From NCBI RefSeq assembly GCF_008632125.1, contig NZ_VWRN01000054.1, positions 1 through 60,399 of the forward strand: a stretch of 60,399 nucleotides of DNA, read 5' to 3'. This stretch comes from Cupriavidus cauae. GTDB lineage: Bacteria; Pseudomonadota; Gammaproteobacteria; Burkholderiales; Burkholderiaceae. Every line of letters begins with the position of its first letter. Position 1 is the first letter of the stretch. The notes under the pieces are model-generated. The model made no database searches. It was not told the origin of the DNA and saw only the letters and a program-made list of their open reading frames with translations. The position numbers and the translations under genes were made by a program. Below, one piece after another: positions 1 through 8,512 of this stretch.

Positions 1-911
1 AGCAGTTCCTGCTGGCCGTTGCCGGACACGCCGGCGATGCCGACGATCTCGCCGGCATGCAGGTCCAGCGCGATGCCGTCGAGCGCGGTGGCGAAGGCGT
101 GCGCGCGCGGCAGCGACAGCTCGCGCACCGCCAGCCGCAGCGCGCCACGCGGCGTGGCCACGCGCGCCTCGCGCGGCGGCTCGCCGCCGATCATCATGCG
201 CGACAGCGAGGCCGCGCTTTCCTGGCGCGGATCGCAGACGCCGGTGACCCGGCCCATCCGCATCACGGTGGCGCGATGGCACAGCGCGCGGATCTCGTCA
301 AGCTTGTGGCTGATGTACAGGATGCTGGTGCCTTCGTCGGCGAGCTGGCGCAGCGTGACGAACAGCGTCTGCACCGCCTGCGGCGTCAGCACCGAGGTGG
401 GTTCGTCGAGGATCAGCAATTGCGGCCGCGCCAGCAGCGCGCGCACGATCTCGACGCGCTGGCGCTCGCCCACCGACAGCGTGTGCACATGGCGCTCGGG
501 CTCGAGCGGCAGGCCGTAGCGCGCGGCCGTCTCGCGGATGCGCGCGGCCAGCGCCTTCATCGAGGTGCCGCCGCGCTGCGCGGCCGGCAGGCCCAGCGCG
601 ATGTTCTCGGTCACAGTCAGCGTGTCGAACAGCGAGAAATGCTGGAACACCATCGCAATGCCCAGATCGCGGGCGTCGTGCGGGCTGTCGATGACCACCG
701 GCGCGCCGTTGAAGTGCATCTGGCCGGCGTCGGGCTTGACCGCGCCGAAGATGATCTTCATCAGGGTCGACTTGCCGGCGCCGTTCTCGCCGAGCACGGC
801 ATGGATTTCACCGGGGGCGACGGTCAGCGAGACGTCGTCGTTGGCGGTCACGCCGGGATAGCGCTTGACGATATGGGCAAGCGCCAGCCTGGGGGGGAAA
901 TTGGATGTCAC
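1..911 (-). CDS. ABC transporter ATP-binding protein, sugar/nucleoside type (5' part)
   Basis: This is the energy-coupling ATPase of an inner-membrane importer. It is truncated by the window edge, and about 303 residues are visible. The first nucleotide-binding domain is complete: Walker A GENGAGKST at residues 41-49, signature LSVGERQ near residue 144, Walker B LLILDEPT near residue 164, followed by the H-loop region SHKLDEI. The visible end, GEIVGIAGVSGNGQQEL, begins a second, degenerate nucleotide-binding domain. That duplicated layout is typical of sugar (RbsA/MglA) and BmpA-dependent nucleoside importers. The start is taken as GTG at 911; an in-frame GTG lies about 48 bases upstream and neither has a strong Shine-Dalgarno. 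The permeases should lie beyond the left edge. The substrate cannot be told from this part. Confidence 0.88.
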   Translation of the reverse strand, partial: MTSNFPPRLALAHIVKRYPGVTANDDVSLTVAPGEIHAVLGENGAGKSTLMKIIFGAVKPDAGQMHFNGAPVVIDSPHDARDLGIAMVFQHFSLFDTLTVTENIALGLPAAQRGGTSMKALAARIRETAARYGLPLEPERHVHTLSVGERQRVEIVRALLARPQLLILDEPTSVLTPQAVQTLFVTLRQLADEGTSILYISHKLDEIRALCHRATVMRMGRVTGVCDPRQESAASLSRMMIGGEPPREARVATPRGALRLAVRELSLPRAHAFATALDGIALDLHAGEIVGIAGVSGNGQQEL

Positions 912-1295
912 TGAGGCGGCTCTGGTTATGAGGCGGCTTCGTCCGTCGGCGCTGCGCGGCACCGGGCAATCCGCAGGGAAGCGGCGCCACGGCGCGGCGG
1001 CAGCGATCAGCAGTGAACAGCGGCAAGGCGTGGGCCAGCATGGCCGGCGCGCCTGGCCGCGTCATCACGGAAGCGTAATGCCTGTTATCAGGTCGGGATT
1101 ATATAAGTGCGCGGGTCCCGGAACGGCCGATCTGGCCGCCGATGCAGGCCCCGCAACGGATAGCGGACGGTTGCAAGTCGCATGCCGGGTGCGGGCGCAG
1201 GGAAGGGGCCAGCGGCGGCGCGTGCTGCGCCGCGCGCGCGCAAGGCAGAGCCAGGCAAGGCCCGGCGAGCGCGGGCCGCGATGGCAGGCAGGCGC
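912..1295. other. Intergenic region upstream of the ABC ATPase
   Basis: No credible gene is seen in these 384 bases. On the minus strand a TATAAT at 1098-1103 could be the -10 element for the ABC transporter gene. Its -35 partner is poor, and the implied leader of nearly 190 bases shows no structure I can name. The part next to the GntR gene is its 3' flank. Confidence 0.4.
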
Positions 1296-2045
1296 TCAGG
1301 CCGCCGAAGCGGGGGCGTTCGTGCCCTCGGCGGGCGTGGCGGCCGCCAGCGAGCCCTGCATCACCGCCTCGCGCTTCTCCAGCAGATGCTGGCGCAGGAT
1401 CGCGGCGAGGCGCTTGCCGTCGCGCGCTTCCAGCGCCTGGATCATGGCCTCGTGGTCCTGCACCGCGCGGTCCCATTTCTGGGTCTGCTGGTTGGAGCGG
1501 AAGCGCAGCGCCTTGAGCCGGCGGTTGATCGACAGATAGGTCTGGCGCAGCACGCCATTGCGCGCGGCCGCGTTGATGCGGTCGTGGATCTCCTGGTTGC
1601 GGCTGTAGTAGCCGGAGAGATCGTTCTGCGCGCGGCAGGCCAGCATCGCGTAATGCAGCGCCTTGATCTGCGCCAGCTCGGCCGGCGTGATGCGCTCGCA
1701 GGCCAGTTCGCCGGCAAACGCTTCCAGTCCGGCCATCAGCTCGAAGGTCTCCCAGATCTCGGCCTCGGTCATGCGCGACACGCTGGCGCCGCGGTTCGGC
1801 GAGATCTCGATCAGGTTCTCGGCGGCCAGCACCTTGAACGCCTCGCGCAGCGGCGTGCGCGAAATCCCCAGCGTCTCGCACAGCTCGCGCTCGTTGAGCT
1901 TCATGCCGGGCTTGAGCACGCCCTCGGTGATGAACTTGCGCAGGTGCTCGACCACGGTGTCGTGCAGGCGCTGGCGCTCCAGCCGGGGCAGCAGCGGGGT
2001 GGCGCCGCTGTCGGGCAGCGGTTCCCCTTCGGCGGAATTTTGCAT
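1296..2045 (-). CDS. GntR-family transcriptional regulator, FCD subfamily
   Basis: A 249-residue DNA-binding regulator. An N-terminal winged helix (about residues 25-95) contains the recognition stretch LNERELCETLGISRTPLREAF, and the C-terminal all-helical FCD ligand domain (about 100-225) carries the Asp/His-type metal or acid-binding pattern of the family. It is transcribed divergently from the aminotransferase-dehydrogenase-TTT genes, so it probably represses them and responds to a carboxylate substrate or intermediate. A near-palindrome overlaps its own start codon (2038-2051) and resembles the perfect palindrome just before the aminotransferase (2194-2209), which suggests both autoregulation and control of the operon. 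The ligand is unknown. Confidence 0.9.
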   Translation of the reverse strand: MQNSAEGEPLPDSGATPLLPRLERQRLHDTVVEHLRKFITEGVLKPGMKLNERELCETLGISRTPLREAFKVLAAENLIEISPNRGASVSRMTEAEIWETFELMAGLEAFAGELACERITPAELAQIKALHYAMLACRAQNDLSGYYSRNQEIHDRINAAARNGVLRQTYLSINRRLKALRFRSNQQTQKWDRAVQDHEAMIQALEARDGKRLAAILRQHLLEKREAVMQGSLAAATPAEGTNAPASAA

Positions 2046-2051
2046 TCAAAG
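2038..2051. promoter_or_regulatory. Putative operator overlapping the GntR start codon
   Basis: TTTTGCATTCAAAG matches the perfect palindrome TTTTGAATTCAAAA found at 2195-2208 in 12 of 14 positions. It overlaps the ATG of the GntR gene. Two similar palindromes bracketing a divergent promoter are a usual GntR arrangement. The assignment is inferred. Confidence 0.5.
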
Positions 2052-2193
2052 TCCTTATCCGTGATGTCCCGGCCATTCTAGCGCACAGTCGCGTGGAACT
2101 GTCCCGCAGCCCGCATGGCGCCGGCAATCCGGGTAAACGAGCGCGCTTGCGGGGCAATTTCCGCTTGGGATCGCCGGGGTCGGCTGCTAGAGT

Positions 2194-2209
2194 ATTTTGA
2201 ATTCAAAAT
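2194..2209. promoter_or_regulatory. Perfect 16-bp palindrome, putative GntR operator
   Basis: ATTTTGAATTCAAAAT is a perfect inverted repeat ending about 20 bases before the aminotransferase start and directly before its ribosome-binding site CAAGGAGG. Its A/T content stands out in this G+C-rich sequence. Bound repressor here would block the aminotransferase transcript. Confidence 0.6.
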
Positions 2210-2230
2210 TCAACAAGGAGGCACCCGCCC

Positions 2231-3451
2231 ATGATCTCGCTCGATTTCCACCCCGCCGGCCGCCACTTCCTGCAGATCCCGGGACCGAGCCCGGTACCGG
2301 ATCGCATCCTGCGTGCAATCAGCTATCCGACCATCGACCATCGCGGGCCGGAATTCGGGGCGCTCGGGCGCAAGGTGCTGGCCGACATCCGCAAGATCTT
2401 CAAGACCGAGCACCCGGTGATCATCTATCCCGCCTCGGGCACCGGGGCCTGGGAGGCCGCGCTGTCGAACACCACCAGCCCGGGCGACACCGTGCTGATG
2501 TACGAGACCGGGCATTTCGCCACGCTGTGGAAGTCGATGGCCGAGTCGCTGGGCCTGCAGCCGGAATTCCTCGGCCTGCCGGGCATCGAGGGATGGCGGC
2601 GGGGCGTGCAGCCCGACATGATCGAGGCGCGGCTGCGCGAGGACAGCGGCCATCGGATCCGCGCGGTCTGCGTGGTCCACAACGAGACCTCGACCGGCGT
2701 GACCTCCGACATCGCCGCGGTGCGCCGCGCGATCGATGCGGCCGGTCATCCGGCGCTGCTGATGGTCGATACGATCTCGGGCCTGGCCTCGGCCGACTAT
2801 CGGCACGACGAGTGGGGCGTGGACGTGACGGTGTCGGGCTCGCAGAAGGGCCTGATGCTGCCGCCGGGCATCAGCTTCAACGCGCTGTCGCCAAAGGCCA
2901 TCGCCGCCAGCAAGGCAGCGCGCATGCCGCGCAGCTTCTGGCGCTGGGACGAGATCATCGAGGCCAACAAGAACGGCTACTGGCCGTACACGCCGAACAC
3001 CAACCTGCTGTACGGACTGTCCGAGGCGCTCGACATGATCCTGGAGGAGGGGCTGGACAACGTGTTCGCGCGCCATCAGCGCCTGGGCGAGGCGACCCGC
3101 CGCGCGGTGCGCGCCTGGGGCCTGGAGATCCAGTGCGCCGATCCGGCGGTCTACAGCCCGGTGCTGACCGGCGTGATGATGCCCGAGGGCGTCGACGCCG
3201 ACGCGGTGCGCAAGCGCATCTACGAACGCTTCAACATGTCGCTGGGCCAGGCGCTGGGCAAGATGCGCGGCAAGATGTTCCGTATCGGCCATCTTGGCGA
3301 CTGCAACGACCTGACGCTGATGGCGACGCTGTCGGGCTGCGAGATGGGACTGAAGCTGTCGGGCGTGCCGCTGCAGGGCAGCGGCGTGGCCGCGGCGATG
3401 GAGTACCTGACGTCGCATGCCGATACGCCGGCGCTGAAGGCCGCCGCCTGA
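2231..3451 (+). CDS. Class V aminotransferase (serine/alanine/aspartate-glyoxylate type)
   Basis: A 406-residue PLP-dependent aminotransferase that very likely uses glyoxylate as amino acceptor. The fold-type I hallmarks are visible: PGPSPVP near the N-terminus, SGTGAWE (69-75) for the phosphate site, D180 in VDTISGLAS, and the Schiff-base lysine K206 in SGSQKGLMLPPG. A strong Shine-Dalgarno (CAAGGAGG) fixes the start. The next gene begins 16 bases downstream, so the two are an operon. Serine-glyoxylate aminotransferase is the usual name, but aspartate-glyoxylate enzymes of the beta-hydroxyaspartate cycle belong to the same family and cannot be excluded by reading alone. Confidence 0.88.
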   Translation: MISLDFHPAGRHFLQIPGPSPVPDRILRAISYPTIDHRGPEFGALGRKVLADIRKIFKTEHPVIIYPASGTGAWEAALSNTTSPGDTVLMYETGHFATLWKSMAESLGLQPEFLGLPGIEGWRRGVQPDMIEARLREDSGHRIRAVCVVHNETSTGVTSDIAAVRRAIDAAGHPALLMVDTISGLASADYRHDEWGVDVTVSGSQKGLMLPPGISFNALSPKAIAASKAARMPRSFWRWDEIIEANKNGYWPYTPNTNLLYGLSEALDMILEEGLDNVFARHQRLGEATRRAVRAWGLEIQCADPAVYSPVLTGVMMPEGVDADAVRKRIYERFNMSLGQALGKMRGKMFRIGHLGDCNDLTLMATLSGCEMGLKLSGVPLQGSGVAAAMEYLTSHADTPALKAAA

Positions 3452-3466
3452 GCGGATGGAGCTGCG

Positions 3467-6400
3467 ATGACGGATCTGTCCACGCGCCTGGCCTCCACGT
3501 CGGTCCCTTCGTTGGCGTCACCATTGCCCGCGGCGCCGCTCGTCAGGCCGCTGCACTTCGTCCGCTCCGAGGGCGGGCCCGGCTCGCCGCTGGCGGCGCG
3601 GCTCAAGCGCGAGCTGCGCGGCGACGTGCTGTTCGACCGCGCCAGCCGCGGCCGCTATGCCACCGACGCGTCGATCTACCAGATCATGCCGGTCGGCGTG
3701 GTGGTGCCGCGCGACCAGCGCGATCTGCTGCTGGCGCTGGAGATCGCACGCGACGCGCATGCGCCGGTGCTGGCGCGCGGCGCCGGCACCAGCCAGTGCG
3801 GCCAGACCGTCGGCGAGGCGCTGGTGATCGACAACAGCAAGTGGCTGAACCAGGTGATCGACTTCGATCCGGTCGCGGCCACCGTCACGGTCGAGCCCGG
3901 CATCGTGCTCGACCACCTGAACGCCTGGCTCAAGCCGCATGGCCTTTGGTTCCCGGTCGACGTCTCCACCGGCGCGCAATGCACGATCGGCGGCATGGCG
4001 GGCAACAACTCCTGCGGCTCGCGCTCGCTCGCCTACGGCAACATGGTGCACAACGTGCTGGCGATCGACGCGGTGCTGGCCGACGGCGCGCAATGCCATT
4101 TCGGCTCGCTGGCGCAGGCGCCTACCGATCCGCGCGTGCAGGCGATGCTGGCGCAGCTGCGCGCGATCGCCACGCGCGAGCGCGACGAGATCGCCGAGCG
4201 CATGCCCAAGGTGCTGCGCCGCGTCGCGGGCTACAACATCGACCTGTTCGACTGCCAGAATCCGCGCGCCTATACCGACGACGGACACGCCAACCTGTCG
4301 CACCTGCTGGTCGGCTCCGAAGGCACGCTGGCCTACAGCCGGCAAATCACGCTGAAGCTCGCGCCGCTGCCGACGCACAAGGTGCTGGGCGTGGTCAATT
4401 TCCCGACCTTCTACCAGGCGATGGAAATGACCCAGCATATCGTGGGGCTCTCGCCGGTCGCCGTCGAGCTGGTCGACCGCACGATGATCGACCTGTCGAT
4501 GGCCAACCCGGCCTTCCGCCCGGTGATCGCGTCGGCGCTGCGGGGCGAGCCGCAGGCGATCCTGCTGGTCGAGTTCGCCGGCGAGGATGCCGCCGCGCTG
4601 CGCGCCGACCTCGATGCGCTGGGCGAGCTGATGGGCGATCTTGGCCTGCCCGGCTCGGTGGTCAAGATGCCGGACGCCGGCGCGCAGAAGGCGCTGTGGG
4701 AAGTGCGCAAGGCCGGCCTGAACATCATGATGAGCATGAAGGGCGACGGCAAGCCGGTCTCCTTCATCGAGGACTGCGCGGTGCCGCTGCCGCACCTGGC
4801 CGAGTACACGCGCCGGCTGACCGAGGTGTTCCATCGCCACGGCACCGAGGGCACCTGGTATGCGCACGCCAGCGTCGGCACGCTGCACGTGCGGCCGATC
4901 CTCGATATGCGCCGCGACGGCGCCGCGAAGATGCGCGCGATCGCCGAGGAGGCCGCCGCGCTGGTGCGCGAGTACAAGGGCGCCTATTCGGGCGAGCACG
5001 GCGACGGCCTGTGCCGCGGCGAGTGGGTGGCCTGGCAATACGGCCCGCGCATCCATGCCGCCTTCGGCGAGATCAAGGCGCTGTTCGATCCGGACAACCG
5101 CTTCAACCCCGACAAGATCGTGCGGCCGCCGAAGATGGACACGCGCGAGCTGTTTCGCTTTCCGCCGGGCTACCAGCGGCTGCCGCTGCAGCCGGCGCTC
5201 GACTGGTCGGCCTGGAACGTCAGGCGCGATCCGCTGAGCGGCGAGGAAACGCCGCCGGGCAGCGGCGACGATCGCACCGGCGGGCTCGCCGCCGCGGTCG
5301 AGATGTGCAACAACAACGGCCACTGCCGCAAGTTCGACGCCGGCACCATGTGCCCGAGCTACCGCGTCACGCGCGACGAGCAGCATGTCACGCGCGGCCG
5401 CGCCAACACGCTGCGGCTCGCGGTATCGGGCCAGCTCGGCGACGAAGGACTGGCGAGCGAGGACGTCAAGGCGGTGCTCGACCTGTGCGTGTCGTGCAAG
5501 GGCTGCAAGCGCGACTGCCCGACCGGCGTCGACATGGCGCGTCTCAAGATCGAGGCGCGACACGCGTGGGCGCAGCGCCACGGGCTGACGCTGCGCGATC
5601 GGCTGGTGGCCTTCATGCCGCGCTATGCGCCGCTGGCGAGCCGGATGCCCGGGCTGATGGCGCTGGCCGACCGGATTCCGCTGCTGTCGGCATGGGCCAG
5701 GCGCGCACTCGGCTTCGCGCCGCAGCGCAGCCTGCCGCGCTGGCAGCGTTCGTTTCTGTCGACGATTGCGCGTGCCGGCCGCGGCGATGCCACCCCGGCC
5801 ACTGCCGGCGCCGGCGCTGCGACGGACACCGCTTCCCTGGCCGCTTCGCTGGACGGTTCGATGAACGATCCGTTGCACGGTGCGGTCGCCGGGGGAAACC
5901 GGGAGGTGGTGCTGTTCGTCGACACCTTTAACAACCACATGGAGCCCGAGAACGCGCGCGCCGCGCAGGCGGTGCTCGAAGCGGCCGGCTACACCGTGCA
6001 TCCGCTGATGCGGCCCGGCGAGCGTCCGCTCTGCTGCGGCCGCACCTTCCTGGCGGCGGGACTGGTCGAGCAGGCCCGCCAGGAGGCGCGGCGCCTGCTC
6101 GACGCGGTGCAGCCCTTCGTTGCGCGCGGCGTGCCCATCGTCGGGCTCGAGCCCTCGTGCCTGCTGTCGTTGCGCGACGAATTCCTCGGCTATGGCTATG
6201 GCGACGAGGCGGCGCGCCTGGCGGCGAGCGCCTTCCTGTTCGAGGAATTCCTGGTGCGCGAGCGCCAGGCGGGGCGCCTGAGCCTGAAGGAACTGGCACT
6301 GCAGCCGCTGCCGCAGCGCGAGGCGCTGGTGCACGGCCACTGCCACCAGAAGGCCTTCGACGCCTTCACGCCGGTGCAGACCGTGCTGGGCTGGATTCCC

Positions 6401-6685
6401 GAGCTGAAGGTGTCGCCGGTCAATTCGTCGTGCTGCGGCATGGCGGGCAGCTTCGGCTACGAGGCCGAGCACTACGAGGCCTCGATGGCGATGGCCGAGC
6501 TGTCGCTGCTGCCGGCGGTGCGGGCGCGCGCGGAGGACGCCATCGTGGTCGCAGACGGCACCAGTTGCCGGCATCAGATCGCCGATGGCGCCCACGCGCA
6601 GGCGTGGCACGTGGCGCGGGTGCTGGCGGCCGCGCTGGCGCAGCGGACGGACGGTGCAGCGCCGGGCGCGGCGAAGGACAGATAG
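3467..6685 (+). CDS. FAD-linked and Fe-S 2-hydroxyacid dehydrogenase, YdiJ/GlcDF-like fusion
   Basis: A 1072-residue flavoprotein joining what are often separate glycolate-oxidase subunits. Residues about 60-280 form the FAD-binding PCMH fold (RGAGTSQCGQTVG; GGMAGNNSCGSRS), about 290-550 the FAD oxidase C-domain (GEHGDGLCRGEW), and two cysteine clusters follow near 612-630 and 673-687 (LCVSCKGCKRDCP). The C-terminal part carries two CCG motifs (LCCGRTFLA near 855, SCCGMAGSFG near 988) as in GlcF/LldE. It should oxidise a D-2-hydroxyacid (D-2-hydroxyglutarate, D-lactate or glycolate type) and pass electrons to the respiratory chain. E. coli YdiJ has the same order. Start chosen for the GGAG ten bases upstream. 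Confidence 0.88.
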   Translation: MTDLSTRLASTSVPSLASPLPAAPLVRPLHFVRSEGGPGSPLAARLKRELRGDVLFDRASRGRYATDASIYQIMPVGVVVPRDQRDLLLALEIARDAHAPVLARGAGTSQCGQTVGEALVIDNSKWLNQVIDFDPVAATVTVEPGIVLDHLNAWLKPHGLWFPVDVSTGAQCTIGGMAGNNSCGSRSLAYGNMVHNVLAIDAVLADGAQCHFGSLAQAPTDPRVQAMLAQLRAIATRERDEIAERMPKVLRRVAGYNIDLFDCQNPRAYTDDGHANLSHLLVGSEGTLAYSRQITLKLAPLPTHKVLGVVNFPTFYQAMEMTQHIVGLSPVAVELVDRTMIDLSMANPAFRPVIASALRGEPQAILLVEFAGEDAAALRADLDALGELMGDLGLPGSVVKMPDAGAQKALWEVRKAGLNIMMSMKGDGKPVSFIEDCAVPLPHLAEYTRRLTEVFHRHGTEGTWYAHASVGTLHVRPILDMRRDGAAKMRAIAEEAAALVREYKGAYSGEHGDGLCRGEWVAWQYGPRIHAAFGEIKALFDPDNRFNPDKIVRPPKMDTRELFRFPPGYQRLPLQPALDWSAWNVRRDPLSGEETPPGSGDDRTGGLAAAVEMCNNNGHCRKFDAGTMCPSYRVTRDEQHVTRGRANTLRLAVSGQLGDEGLASEDVKAVLDLCVSCKGCKRDCPTGVDMARLKIEARHAWAQRHGLTLRDRLVAFMPRYAPLASRMPGLMALADRIPLLSAWARRALGFAPQRSLPRWQRSFLSTIARAGRGDATPATAGAGAATDTASLAASLDGSMNDPLHGAVAGGNREVVLFVDTFNNHMEPENARAAQAVLEAAGYTVHPLMRPGERPLCCGRTFLAAGLVEQARQEARRLLDAVQPFVARGVPIVGLEPSCLLSLRDEFLGYGYGDEAARLAASAFLFEEFLVRERQAGRLSLKELALQPLPQREALVHGHCHQKAFDAFTPVQTVLGWIPELKVSPVNSSCCGMAGSFGYEAEHYEASMAMAELSLLPAVRARAEDAIVVADGTSCRHQIADGAHAQAWHVARVLAAALAQRTDGAAPGAAKDR

Positions 6686-6876
6686 CGCAGACCGATCGTG
6701 CAGACGGATGGCACAGCAGGGAGCGGGACAGCAGGGAGAGAGTAGCAGCACAGGGAGGACAGGCCGGCATCGTTGCCGTGCCGGGGCCAGACCCGTCCGC
6801 CGCACAGACCGCGACAAGGCCGCTCGACGGCCGGCACGGGGCGGACCGATGTGACATTCCAACGAGGAGACAGGCA

Positions 6877-7896
6877 ATGCAAAGCAAGCACAGCAAGCAG
6901 GGCAAGCGTTCGATGCTGGCGTTCGGCGCCGTCGCGCTCGCGATCGGCGGCGCGCCGGCCGCGGCGTGGGCATGGGAGCCGACCAAGCCGGTCGAGATCG
7001 TCGTACCGTTCAGCGCGGGCGGTGCGTCCGACCAGATGGCGCGCTCGATCCAGAGCATCATCGCCAAGCACAAGCTGATGAGCCAGCCGGTCATCGTGGT
7101 CAACAAGGCCGGCGCCAGCGGTGCCGAGGGCCTGATGGACACCAAGGCGTCGCAGGGCAATCCGCACAAGCTGCTGGTGACCTCGTCCGCGCTGTACACG
7201 GTGCCGATGGTCAGCCACCTGCCGTTCAGCTGGCGCGACCTGACGCCGATCGCGATGGTGGCGCAGGACGAGTTCGTGCTGTGGACCAATGCCGAAGCGC
7301 CGTACAAGACCGTCGCCGAATTCGTCGAGGGCGCCAAGGCCGGCGCGGGCAAGGTCAAGATGGGCGGGACCAGCTCCAAGCGCGAGGACCAGATCATCAC
7401 CACGCTGATCCAGAAGAAGACCGGCGCCAAGTTCATCTACGTGCCGTACAAGGGCGGCGGCGAGGCGGCCACGCAGCTGTCGGGCAAGCACATCGACGCC
7501 AACGTCAACAACCCGTCCGAATCGATCGGCCAGTGGCGGGCCGGCGAGCATCGTGCGCTGTGCGTGTTCGCGCCCGAACGGATGGGCTACACCACCAAGG
7601 TCACCCAGTCGCAGAGCTGGCGCGACGTGCCGACCTGCAAGGAGCAGGGGCTCGACGTCCAGTACCAGATGCTGCGCGTGTTCATGATGCCCGGCGGCAT
7701 CACGCCCGATCAGCAGAAGTACTACGTGGAGCTGATGCGCAAGATCGTCGCCACGCCGGAGTGGAAGGAGTATCTGGAGCGCAATGCGCTCAAGAGCGAA
7801 TTTCTCGCCGGCAAGGCGCTCGAGGATTTCCTCGCCAGGGACGAGAACGCGCACCGCGACATCCTGAAGGAAGCGGGTTTCATGGCCGCGCGCTGA
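6877..7896 (+). CDS. TTT-family periplasmic substrate-binding protein (Bug/TctC)
   Basis: A 339-residue extracytoplasmic receptor with an N-terminal signal peptide (basic start, hydrophobic stretch LAFGAVALAIGGAPAAAWA). It then shows the Bug-family pattern: KPVEIVVPFSAGGASDQMAR near the start of the mature protein, VVNKAGASGAEG, and FIYVPYKGGGEAATQL. The start follows a good Shine-Dalgarno (ACGAGGAGA). It lies 190 bases after the dehydrogenase and directly before TctB and TctA, completing a tripartite tricarboxylate transporter. In this context the ligand is probably a hydroxy- or keto-carboxylate feeding the dehydrogenase/aminotransferase pair; the exact compound is not readable. Confidence 0.9.
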   Translation: MQSKHSKQGKRSMLAFGAVALAIGGAPAAAWAWEPTKPVEIVVPFSAGGASDQMARSIQSIIAKHKLMSQPVIVVNKAGASGAEGLMDTKASQGNPHKLLVTSSALYTVPMVSHLPFSWRDLTPIAMVAQDEFVLWTNAEAPYKTVAEFVEGAKAGAGKVKMGGTSSKREDQIITTLIQKKTGAKFIYVPYKGGGEAATQLSGKHIDANVNNPSESIGQWRAGEHRALCVFAPERMGYTTKVTQSQSWRDVPTCKEQGLDVQYQMLRVFMMPGGITPDQQKYYVELMRKIVATPEWKEYLERNALKSEFLAGKALEDFLARDENAHRDILKEAGFMAAR

Positions 7897-7966
7897 GCCG
7901 GCACCGCCAATGGCGCGCGGACGGCTCGACGCGGGCCGCCGCGCGCACCGACTGGGAGAGTTTTCG

Positions 7967-8503
7967 ATGGAAACACAGCAAGAGCATGCGGCCGCCGCCG
8001 GCGTCGACAAGGACGCGCACGCCGACGCACGCGGCGTGTCGCTGCGCGCGGTCGAGCTGGTGGTGGCCGCGCTGCTGCTGGCGGGCGCCGTGGTGGTGAT
8101 CTGGAGCAACCACCGCATCGGCGCGGGCTGGGCGGCGGACGGCCCGGAGGCCGGCTACTTTCCGCTGCGCGTCGGCGCGATCGTGCTGGTGTGCAGCGTG
8201 GCCGTGGCATGGCAGGCCTGGCGCACGCCGGCCGACGCGATCTTCGCCAGCTGGCAGCAATTGCGGCAGGTCTGCGTGATCCTGCTGCCGCTGTCGGTCT
8301 ATGTCGCGCTGATCGGCTGGCTCGGCATCTATGTCGCGTCGGCGATCTTCATCGCCGGCTTCATGATGGCGGTGGGCAAGGCCGAATGGTGGCGCGCGGT
8401 GCTGCTGGGCGCGGGGATCAATCTGGTGCTGTTCTGGATCTTCGAGATCCAGTTCCGGGTGCCGCTGCCGAAGGGCCCGCTGGAAGCGGCGCTCGGCTTC
8501 TAG
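7967..8503 (+). CDS. TTT transporter small membrane subunit (TctB family)
   Basis: A 178-residue integral membrane protein with about four hydrophobic segments (for example VVAALLLAGAVVVIW and VCVILLPLSVYVALIG). The conserved opening GPEAGYFPLRVG of TctB proteins lies after the first segment. The start at 7967 is preferred over an upstream ATG at 7910 because GGGAGAG sits seven bases before it and the extra residues are unlike the family. It lies between the binding protein and TctA, ending ten bases before the latter. Confidence 0.88.
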   Translation: METQQEHAAAAGVDKDAHADARGVSLRAVELVVAALLLAGAVVVIWSNHRIGAGWAADGPEAGYFPLRVGAIVLVCSVAVAWQAWRTPADAIFASWQQLRQVCVILLPLSVYVALIGWLGIYVASAIFIAGFMMAVGKAEWWRAVLLGAGINLVLFWIFEIQFRVPLPKGPLEAALGF

Positions 8504-8512
8504 GAGGGCGCC

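Noticed and set aside
2197..6973. Very long overlapping frames on both strands (1244 codons on plus, 1151 on minus) over the aminotransferase and dehydrogenase
   Set aside because: They are shadows of the real genes in G+C-rich DNA, with Arg/Ala/Pro/Gly-biased composition and no domain-like sequence.
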